From: JBKHJA01 sp046538375 | Lineage (GTDB): Bacteria > Acidobacteriota > Aminicenantia > Aminicenantales > Aminicenantaceae | DNA: 12,624 bases | Assembly (NCBI GenBank): GCA_046538375.1 | Contig: JBKHJA010000080.1 | Span: forward strand, 1 to 12,624 | Reading direction: 5' to 3' | Made by a program: the position numbers and the translations under genes | The notes under the pieces: model-generated | What the model was told of the DNA's origin: nothing | Database searches by the model: none | The model's input: the letters and a program-made list of their open reading frames with translations, nothing else | Part shown: positions 1-5,241 of the stretch, piece after piece | Layout: each line of letters opens with the position of its first letter | Numbering within the stretch: the first letter of the stretch is position 1

Positions 1-299
1 TTTCCTGCCTCATATACATTGTTTCCAGCGAATTCATGAATAATCCAGGTTATATGGGAGTATCGCTTATCTGTACCCATCCATGTTTCATATGTCTTAT
101 CTGAGTATGCTCAAACATACTCGGCGGCCGATTTCATCGGCTGCCCTCGATGGACGATTCAGGAAGGCTAAACCTTCAATGGTCGCTTCAGCCATCCCCA
201 AACATCTTTTTACTCCAGAAAGAAAGATGCTTACAGGCAAAAAACATGAGTTGATTTTTTTAAGCGGGCACCCTAAATTTATGAAATAGAGAGGTGGTG
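1..299. other. Gene-poor left edge with several hairpins
   Basis: I see no convincing gene here. A 68-codon open frame on the plus strand (83-289) and a 97-codon frame on the minus strand (97-390) lack a Shine-Dalgarno sequence and resemble no family I know. The stretch is rich in short inverted repeats: ATGGG at 54-58 with CCCAT at 76-80, a self-complementary 10-mer at 32-41, and the compact hairpin chain listed separately at 103-196. A run of seven T residues at 255-261 has no clear stem directly before it. The window edge cuts off any gene upstream. Confidence 0.5.
103..196. other. Chain of three consecutive hairpins, possible structured RNA
   Basis: Hairpin 1 is a perfect 7-bp stem (GAGTATG 103-109 with CATACTC 116-122) and a 6-nt loop. 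Hairpin 2 starts at the next base: GGCGGCCGAT (123-132) pairs with ATCGGCTGCC (136-145) over 10 positions. Its one non-Watson-Crick pair is a G-T wobble if read as plus-strand RNA, and its loop is only 3 nt. Hairpin 3 is an outer GATGG/CCATC stem (149-153 with 192-196) enclosing GAAGG/CCTTC (163-167 with 173-177). The pairing is seen directly. A non-coding RNA, a leader for the HAD gene or a repeat-type element are all inference, and the pattern matches no RNA family I recognise. The wobble favours a plus-strand RNA. Confidence 0.35.
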
Positions 300-300
300 A

Positions 301-396
301 ATGCTCGAACAAAAGGAATACGCCCCTATAAGCAAAGGGGAGCCTCTCTTCGAGGTGGGAAGGATGAGAGAAGAGCAGAATGCAGCACAAAGATAA
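301..396 (+). CDS. Possible 31-residue leader or small protein
   Basis: The ATG at 301 follows a good purine-rich Shine-Dalgarno sequence (GAGGTGG at 291-297). It opens a 31-codon frame ending in TAA at 394-396. The product is hydrophilic and charged, with no signal peptide or membrane segment, and I do not recognise it. It is in the same frame as the HAD gene and separated from it only by TAA-GAA. The HAD start has a weak ribosome site of its own, so translational coupling from this ORF is plausible. It could also be chance, or an old N-terminal extension cut off by the stop codon. Confidence 0.25.
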   Translation: MLEQKEYAPISKGEPLFEVGRMREEQNAAQR

Positions 397-399
397 GAA

Positions 400-987
400 A
401 TGATAAAAGGAATCATCTTTGACTTGGACGGGACTGTGGTGGAAGTGCCGTATGATTGGAATCAGATAAAAAAAGATCTGGAGACCGGGGAGAAGCCTAT
501 CCTCTCTTACCTCAAAAGTCTAAAAGAGCCGGAGAAGTCAGCCAAATGGAAGGTTCTGGAAAAATATGAACAGGAGGCCACCTCAAGGGCGGTTCTGAAG
601 GAGGGAATTCGAGAATTCCTCGATTTCTTAGCCAGAAGAGGGATCAAGAAGGCTCTGGTGACCAACAACTCCCGCCAGAATGTCTGTTATCTTTTGAGGA
701 AGTTCAATCTGAAGTTTGATCTGGTTGTTTCTCGAGAAAGCGGACTTTGGAAGCCCTCTGGAGATCCTTTTCTCTCTGTTTTGAAGAAGCTCAAGATAAA
801 AAGAGAAGAAGCGGGTGTGGTGGGAGATTCTCACTTTGATGTCAAGGCAGCTCAGGAGGCTGGAATTTCTAAGATTTTTATCCTCAACAAAGACAAAGAA
901 AGATTTTCCTCCAGTGAAGCGGAGATTTTCTCCACTGTTGGGAAGCTCCAGAGAAGGATAGAAAAGCTGATTCTAAAGGAAAAATAG
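400..987 (+). CDS. HAD-superfamily hydrolase, phosphoglycolate-phosphatase-like
   Basis: The 195-residue protein has all four haloacid dehalogenase motifs. Motif I DLDGT carries nucleophile D8 and acid/base D10. Motif II is T88 in VTNN. Motif III is K118 in LWKPSGDP. Motif IV is GDSHFD, with D143 and D147 binding Mg2+. A small helical cap occupies roughly residues 18-80, as in subfamily IA (phosphoglycolate phosphatase and PpaX-like enzymes). It is expected to be a soluble cytoplasmic Mg-dependent phosphatase. The exact substrate cannot be read from sequence; phosphoglycolate is only the commonest guess. The start at 400 fits the family because motif I begins a few residues in. The ribosome site is weak, and a short ORF in the same frame ends two codons upstream. 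A strong terminator follows at 1142, so this gene is not co-transcribed with the aminotransferase. Confidence 0.85.
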   Translation: MIKGIIFDLDGTVVEVPYDWNQIKKDLETGEKPILSYLKSLKEPEKSAKWKVLEKYEQEATSRAVLKEGIREFLDFLARRGIKKALVTNNSRQNVCYLLRKFNLKFDLVVSRESGLWKPSGDPFLSVLKKLKIKREEAGVVGDSHFDVKAAQEAGISKIFILNKDKERFSSSEAEIFSTVGKLQRRIEKLILKEK

Positions 988-1141
988 CCTCACCATTTTG
1001 CCTCCCGCGAAAAAACATTTAAACAAACCGAAACCTGGTTCGGTATGTTTATCCTTTGAATACTGAAAGATTTTCCCTTCTCCTTGAAAACCAAAACCTG
1101 GGAAGACAGGAAACCCATGTTTTTTGCCCCGTCTCTGGGCC

Positions 1142-1174
1142 GCCCGAAGAGTTTGGTCTTCGGGCATGGTTTTT
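1142..1174 (+). terminator. Rho-independent terminator after the HAD gene
   Basis: GCCCGAAGA (1142-1150) and TCTTCGGGC (1157-1165) form a perfect 9-bp stem with a 6-nt loop. Four bases later comes a run of five T (1170-1174). It lies 155 bp beyond the HAD stop and just before the aminotransferase promoter. The stretch 988-1141 holds no gene. It has one small extra hairpin (CCTG/CAGG flanking GGAAGA, near 1097-1112), so a longer structured 3' leader cannot be excluded. Confidence 0.75.
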
Positions 1175-1179
1175 ATAAC

Positions 1180-1207
1180 TTGATTTGTGGGCTTTTATTG
1201 ATAAAAT
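1180..1207 (+). promoter_or_regulatory. Likely promoter of the aminotransferase-DUF362 operon
   Basis: TTGATT (1180-1185) is followed after 16 bp by TAAAAT (1202-1207), a fair sigma-70-type match. It sits directly after the terminator and about 30 bp before the start codon. The Shine-Dalgarno sequence GAGAGG lies at 1224-1229, six bases before the ATG. The assignment rests on position and partial consensus only. Confidence 0.4.
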
Positions 1208-1235
1208 GAAATAAAACGAATTCGAGAGGTAAGCT

Positions 1236-2390
1236 ATGAAGCAGGAAAAATTGCTTATGATCCCCGGCCCCACCCCCGTTCATCCCCGTATCATTCACTC
1301 CCTTTCTCTGCCCACTGTTTCTCATGTGAGCCCGGTGCTGGTGGAGGAGCTCAAAGAAGCCTTGACCAATCTGAGGAAGATTGTTTTTTGTGATAGAGGC
1401 CAGCCTTTCATCATTGCCGGAGCCGGAACCCTGGCCATGGAGATGGCCCTTCTCAATACCGTGGGCAGAGAAGAAACATATCTGGTCCTCTCCCAGGGAT
1501 ATTTCGGAAGAAGGATGGCCCAGATCGGCCGGAGTTTCGATCTGAGCTTTGAAGTCATGGAGAGTTCCTGGGGGGAGGCCGTTTCTCCCGAGGAGTTGGA
1601 TAAAAAAATTTCCCAAAAAAAATTCGCTGCTGTTGTCACCACCCATGTGGATACCGCCACGGGTGCCTGTGCTCCGGTCAAAGATTACGCTGATATTTTG
1701 AAAAACCATGACTGTCTGTACATCATAGATGGGGTTTGTGCCACCGGCGGCATAGAGGAGAGAATGGATGACTGGGGCATAGATATTGTCTTGACCGCTG
1801 CCCAGAAATGTTTTGGCGCTCCCCCTGGCCTGGCCATACTGGTATTTTCAGAGAAAGCCATGGCCAAGAGAAAAAGTCTGAAAGCCGTCCCTGCCTATTA
1901 TGCCGATGTTTTGAACTGGCTTCCCATCATGCAGGATCCCTGGAAATACTTTTCCACGCCCTGTGTCAATGAAATCAGAGCTTTCTGCGAGAGCACCAGA
2001 ATCGTACTGGAAGAAGGGATGGAAAAGAGATTCCAGCGCCATGCACTCACCGCCCAGGCCATAAGAGCGGGCTTGAATCAACTGGGATTTTCCTTGTTTA
2101 ACAAAAAGCCGTACTGGGCAGATACCCTCTCTGTCATAAATTATCCTGAAGGGATTGAAGATGGACCCTTCCGCCAAAAGCTTTATGAAAACGGAGTAGT
2201 GGTGGCTGGAGGTTTAGGAGAGATGGCCGGAAAAGTCTTCCGTATGGGTCACATGGGGAATTTATCAGTATCTCAGGTATATTTTGCCGTTGATGCAGTG
2301 GAGAAAACCCTTCTATCCTGCGGACATGAGTTTGAATCGGGATCAGGATTAAAAGCAGTCCGGTCCGTTCTGGAGGGAGAGAATCCGTAG
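1236..2390 (+). CDS. Class-V PLP aminotransferase, serine/alanine-glyoxylate type
   Basis: The 384-residue protein has the fold-type I layout of the class-V family that includes serine-glyoxylate, alanine-glyoxylate and ureidoglycine-glyoxylate aminotransferases. The N-terminus has the family's MIPGPTPVHPRI motif. The AGAGTLAMEMAL stretch matches the phosphate-binding region. D165 in IIDGVCATGG is the expected pyridine-nitrogen ligand, and K191 in AAQKCFGAPPGLA is the Schiff-base lysine. The C-terminal FRMGHMG stretch corresponds to the RIGHMG motif of the glyoxylate-type enzymes. Full length is normal for the family. The likely reaction is transfer of an amino group between a small amino acid (serine or alanine) and a 2-oxo acid such as glyoxylate or pyruvate, in the cytoplasm. 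The exact substrate pair is not decided by sequence. The next gene starts 17 bp downstream, so the two are probably co-transcribed. Confidence 0.88.
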   Translation: MKQEKLLMIPGPTPVHPRIIHSLSLPTVSHVSPVLVEELKEALTNLRKIVFCDRGQPFIIAGAGTLAMEMALLNTVGREETYLVLSQGYFGRRMAQIGRSFDLSFEVMESSWGEAVSPEELDKKISQKKFAAVVTTHVDTATGACAPVKDYADILKNHDCLYIIDGVCATGGIEERMDDWGIDIVLTAAQKCFGAPPGLAILVFSEKAMAKRKSLKAVPAYYADVLNWLPIMQDPWKYFSTPCVNEIRAFCESTRIVLEEGMEKRFQRHALTAQAIRAGLNQLGFSLFNKKPYWADTLSVINYPEGIEDGPFRQKLYENGVVVAGGLGEMAGKVFRMGHMGNLSVSQVYFAVDAVEKTLLSCGHEFESGSGLKAVRSVLEGENP

Positions 2391-2407
2391 CTTTTCAAGG
2401 GAAAAAA

Positions 2408-3478
2408 ATGGCCAGTGAAGTCTTTTATATCCCAGCCCACAGAGAGGAAGCAGATGGAGTGCTGGCCGGGAAAGCAGAGAAGATATTCCTTAAACTCGGT
2501 TTCCACCAGAAGATAGAACCTGGTTCTTTGGTGGCCTGCAAAATCCATTTTGGTGAGAAGGGAAACACCGGACATATCAAGCCCCCATGGCTTTTAAACG
2601 TTATCAAAAAGATCCGTGAAAAAACAGAGAGGGTCTTCCTTACAGATTCCAACACCCTTTATCTGGGGGAAAGATCCAACGCCATCCAGCATCTGCGCCT
2701 CGCCTGGGAACATGGATTCACCATGGAGGAAGTGGGCATTCCTGTTTTTATCGCCGATGGTCTGGTGGGAAGGGATGAGGAGGAAATCCAGGTGAATCTT
2801 GACCGCATAAAATCAGCCAAGATTGCCCGGGCCTTTCTCAACACCGACAGTTTGCTCTGTTTGACTCATTTTACCGGCCATGTTCTCACTGGTTTTGGAG
2901 CGTCAATAAAGAATCTGGGCATGGGATGTGCTGCCCGCACAGGGAAACTGGAACAGCATTCAGATGTTCATCCCTGGATAAACCCAAAATTGTGTAAAAA
3001 TTGCGGCCTCTGTATTGATTACTGCCCCACCCAAGCCATCGTGGAGGAGGACGGCACAACCTCCATCATTGATGAGAAATGTATCGGCTGCGGCGAGTGT
3101 CTTGTGGTTTGCAACCTGGGAGCAGTCAAGATGAGGTGGGATGCTGATTCAACCAGAGTGCAGGAAAAGATGGCCGAATATGCCTTCAGTGTCTGGCAGA
3201 GATTTAAAGGAAAAATCGGATTTTTAAATTTTTTAATCAAGGTTACCAAGGACTGTGATTGTATGGGCAAAAATCAGCCATCTTTCATCAAGGATATCGG
3301 GATCTTGGGATCAAAGGATCCGGTGGCCATCGACAGGGCCTCGGTGGATCTGGTGAACGGCCGTGAGGACAGAGATTTGTTGAGGGCCGAAAATGATGTG
3401 GACTGGTCCGTCCAGTTGAAGCATGGGGAGAAGATAAGATTGGGAACCACCGATTATGAGCTGATTGAAATAGGCTAA
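2408..3478 (+). CDS. DUF362 protein with two 4Fe-4S clusters
   Basis: The 356-residue protein has the DUF362 layout. Its N-terminal domain (about 1-190) contains a CKIHFGEKGNTGHIKP stretch and TDSNTLY. A ferredoxin insert follows with cluster cysteines C196, C199, C202, C206 and C225, C228, C231, C235. The DUF362 fold then resumes with the typical CDCMG motif and IGILGSKDPVAIDRASVDLV. The first cluster motif ends in the usual Cys-Pro; the second has Cys-Asn. There is no signal peptide or membrane helix, so it is probably a cytoplasmic iron-sulfur protein. DUF362 proteins have no general assigned reaction; an electron-transfer role is inferred. It is the second gene of the aminotransferase operon, preceded by AAGGGA just before the ATG, but the pairing does not reveal a shared pathway. 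Confidence 0.85.
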   Translation: MASEVFYIPAHREEADGVLAGKAEKIFLKLGFHQKIEPGSLVACKIHFGEKGNTGHIKPPWLLNVIKKIREKTERVFLTDSNTLYLGERSNAIQHLRLAWEHGFTMEEVGIPVFIADGLVGRDEEEIQVNLDRIKSAKIARAFLNTDSLLCLTHFTGHVLTGFGASIKNLGMGCAARTGKLEQHSDVHPWINPKLCKNCGLCIDYCPTQAIVEEDGTTSIIDEKCIGCGECLVVCNLGAVKMRWDADSTRVQEKMAEYAFSVWQRFKGKIGFLNFLIKVTKDCDCMGKNQPSFIKDIGILGSKDPVAIDRASVDLVNGREDRDLLRAENDVDWSVQLKHGEKIRLGTTDYELIEIG

Positions 3479-3624
3479 TCTGCATGTGCCCTCCATAAAA
3501 CCTTTCCCTTCCCCTCATCCTGAGATGCCGCAGCAGAGATTTTTTTGTACTCCCACCATTTTTTGATCATAGTCCTGTCACTACGAGATAGCGGTTTAAG
3601 TTGAAAGGAGGATTTGTGTGTATA

Positions 3625-3699
3625 TCGGGGCGAGGGGATTCGAACCCCTGACCCCAGCGTCCCGAACGCTGTGCGCTGACCAAACTGCGCCACGCCCCG
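3625..3699 (-). tRNA. tRNA-Pro, anticodon CGG
   Basis: Read on the minus strand, the 75-nt gene folds into a full cloverleaf. The acceptor stem is CGGGGCG/CGCCCCG, the D stem GCGC/GCGC, and the anticodon stem CAGCG/CGCTG with loop TTCGGGA (anticodon CGG, reading CCG). The variable loop is 5 nt, and the T arm is AGGGG/CCCCT around TTCGAAT. The discriminator base is A. CCA is not encoded, so it must be added by the CCA-adding enzyme. The gene lies alone between convergent DUF362 and GTPase transcripts. Confidence 0.95.
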
Positions 3700-3713
3700 A
3701 ATAGGTTTAATCC

Positions 3714-3722
3714 ATTATACCA
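3714..3722 (-). promoter_or_regulatory. Extended -10 promoter for tRNA-Pro
   Basis: On the minus strand the sequence is TGGTATAAT, a perfect TATAAT with the TGn extension. The start of transcription would fall about 8 bases before the mature tRNA. No good -35 hexamer is seen; the region there is a T/C-rich run on the minus strand. That fits an extended -10 promoter. Confidence 0.6.
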
Positions 3723-3869
3723 GATAAGAAGGAAAAAAAAGAAAATAGACGGCATAAAGCGACAAAAAGCGGCAAATCTTCTCATTGTATTGACAAATCA
3801 AGTCAGCAAGTCTAACTTTTAAAAAACAGGGAGAAGGTGGGTCACTGTCGGAAAAGGAAAAGGGGGGGC

Positions 3870-4853
3870 CTACATATGGAGCTCAATAACATCTTCGTCC
3901 TGTAAGACATAGTCTTTGTTAACCTTCTGGCCTTGGTATTTATTTTTTCCCCAAATCCGGGCATACCTCAGCTTACGGGAAAAATCTTTATGCACAGCCT
4001 CAGCCATGTCCATAAGGGTGCTTCCTCTTTTGAAGATGAAAGGTTCATTAAGGTCCACTTTCTTTCCTGGAGCCTTGCTGTAAACCCGAAGGACATCCAG
4101 AAAAAGGAAAATTTTCTTTTTTAACTCTTCAAGATTATCTCCCCGGGATGCAGAGACCAGTATCAGGTCGAATTCCGGTTGTAAAGTCTTTTTTAAAGCA
4201 TGAAGACTTTCTTCTTCTGACAGGTCTATTTTGTTGACCACCATCAAAGTGGGGATCAGAAAAGCTTTGTTTTCTTGAGTTGAGGAGCTTTTTCCAGCTA
4301 TCTCGATTTTTTTCTCTCTCAGCTTGGCGACAAGGGATTGGAGGACATCCACAGGATCAGGGTGACTTGAATCCAGGAGGAGCAGAACACCATCGGCTTC
4401 CTTGAGCAGCTCAGCGTGCCAGAATTCCATATATTCAGGAGTGATGGGGGGAGTATCGATGAGCTGAATCTGGATGTTTTCGTACATCATCATGGCCGGA
4501 GAAGGGATCTGAGTGGTAAAAGGATACTGGCCGATATCGGGATTGGCGTTGGTTAAAGACTTGACCAGCGTGGATTTTCCTGTGTTGGGGGGACCGACCA
4601 GGACCACCTGGCCGGCTCCTGCCTTTTCTATGTGATAGGAAGGACCATGCCGGGCTACAGCGGGTTTTTTCTGGGCAGCTGATTTGAGTTTGGCGATCTT
4701 GGTTTTAAGAAGAGCCTGGAGTTTTTCCGTCCCTTTGTGTTTAGGAACCAGGGACAGGAGCTCTTCCAGGATAGGAACTTTTTCTTGAGGTGTTTTGGCA
4801 GTCTTTAACTTCCTCTCTGTTTCAAAATATTCAGGAGGGAGGTTAGCAGGCAT
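3870..4853 (-). CDS. DRG/Obg-like GTPase with TGS domain
   Basis: The 327-residue protein has an N-terminal helical, lysine-rich stretch (about 1-70) beginning MPANLPPEYFE, as in the bacterial DRG-like family. The G domain follows with G1 GPPNTGKST (87-95), a switch-I threonine in YPFTT (110-114), G3 DTPP (133-136), G4 NKID (206-209) and G5 VSAS (232-235). The C-terminal TGS domain (about 263-327) is a small RNA-binding module also found in ThrRS and RelA/SpoT. The usual DxxG of G3 has Pro in place of Gly. Such GTPases are linked to ribosome or translation functions, but the exact role of this subgroup is not established. It is transcribed alone, divergent from gyrB. Its own promoter leaves a very short leader containing a weak GAGAGA ribosome site. 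The start is chosen because MPANLPPEY fits the family N-terminus. Confidence 0.85.
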   Translation of the reverse strand: MPANLPPEYFETERKLKTAKTPQEKVPILEELLSLVPKHKGTEKLQALLKTKIAKLKSAAQKKPAVARHGPSYHIEKAGAGQVVLVGPPNTGKSTLVKSLTNANPDIGQYPFTTQIPSPAMMMYENIQIQLIDTPPITPEYMEFWHAELLKEADGVLLLLDSSHPDPVDVLQSLVAKLREKKIEIAGKSSSTQENKAFLIPTLMVVNKIDLSEEESLHALKKTLQPEFDLILVSASRGDNLEELKKKIFLFLDVLRVYSKAPGKKVDLNEPFIFKRGSTLMDMAEAVHKDFSRKLRYARIWGKNKYQGQKVNKDYVLQDEDVIELHM

Positions 4854-4870
4854 TTTTATTTCTCTCTTAA

Positions 4871-4898
4871 ATTATAGCCGATTCTTCTGTGTTTTCAA
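4871..4898 (-). promoter_or_regulatory. Promoter of the TGS-GTPase gene
   Basis: On the minus strand TTGAAA (plus positions 4893-4898) is followed after 16 bp by a perfect TATAAT (4871-4876). The predicted transcript would begin around 4864. That leaves only about 11 bases before the ATG at 4853, an unusually short leader. Confidence 0.55.
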
Positions 4899-4925
4899 GA
4901 GAGTATCAGAAAGCATTTCTCTTCT

Positions 4926-4992
4926 ATTTTTATAACTGTGAGTTATAAAAATTCAAAAAATATCAAAAAACTTGACTGACAGTTATAAAAAT
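4926..4992. promoter_or_regulatory. Perfect palindrome plus third half-site: probable operator
   Basis: ATTTTTATAACT (4926-4937) and AGTTATAAAAAT (4941-4952) are perfect 12-bp inverted arms around a GTG spacer. The same half-site recurs as AGTTATAAAAAT at 4981-4992, exactly 40 bp (about four helical turns) from the second arm. The array lies about 28 bp upstream of the -35 of the GTPase promoter and 140 bp upstream of the gyrB promoter. A dimeric regulator binding the palindrome and the extra half-site is the obvious reading, but no regulator gene is adjacent. There is no T-run in the right place to make it a terminator, and no transcript is expected to end here. Confidence 0.45.
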
Positions 4993-5130
4993 TTTGGCGT
5001 ATTCCGGCCATATGTCCTTCCTTTTTCAGGTTTCCATTTGACTTTTTTTGGAAAAAGATGGATCCCATCCCTGAAGGTCAAAAGTTATTGATTTTATTAA
5101 AAAAAGAATAAAATAAAATGATAAATTTTC

Positions 5131-5160
5131 TTTACTAAAAACGTCATTTTAAGGTATAAT
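5131..5160 (+). promoter_or_regulatory. gyrBA promoter
   Basis: TTTACT (5131-5136) and a perfect TATAAT (5155-5160) are separated by 18 bp in AT-rich DNA. The predicted start near 5167 gives a leader of about 75 nt that contains the terminator-like hairpin at 5183-5221. Upstream, 5020-5085 contains nested complementary segments (TTCAGG/CCTGAA, TTTGAC/GTCAAA, GATGG/CCATC) of unknown meaning. Confidence 0.6.
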
Positions 5161-5182
5161 AAAAGCCCGAAAACATGCCTGT

Positions 5183-5221
5183 AGGGTTAGAGAAAAGTCC
5201 TTCCTCTACAACCCTTTTTTT
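5183..5221 (+). terminator. Terminator-like hairpin in the gyrB leader (possible attenuator)
   Basis: AGGGTT (5183-5188) pairs with AACCCT (5210-5215). After a 2-nt bulge (5208-5209), AGAG (5189-5192) pairs with CTCT (5204-5207). The loop is 11 nt. A run of T extends through 5221, the form of a rho-independent terminator. It ends 20 bases before the gyrB ATG and after its promoter. TGTAG (5180-5184) could instead pair with CTACA (5206-5210), which would disrupt the terminator stem. Attenuation of gyrase expression is inference; a short separate RNA is the alternative. Confidence 0.5.
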
Positions 5222-5241
5222 CTCTCTAAAATTAAAGGAAA

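Noticed and set aside
83..390. Overlapping plus-strand 68-codon and minus-strand 97-codon open frames at the left edge
   Set aside because: No ribosome sites, no family resemblance, and they run through strong hairpins; not supported as genes.
1080..1174. Possible riboswitch before the aminotransferase
   Set aside because: Apart from the terminator and one small hairpin, no conserved core of a known riboswitch is seen, and the element ends before the likely promoter.
3790..3818. Plus-strand TTGACA with a possible -10 at TAACTT
   Set aside because: The -10 is poor and no plus-strand gene follows; the next gene in that direction is on the minus strand.
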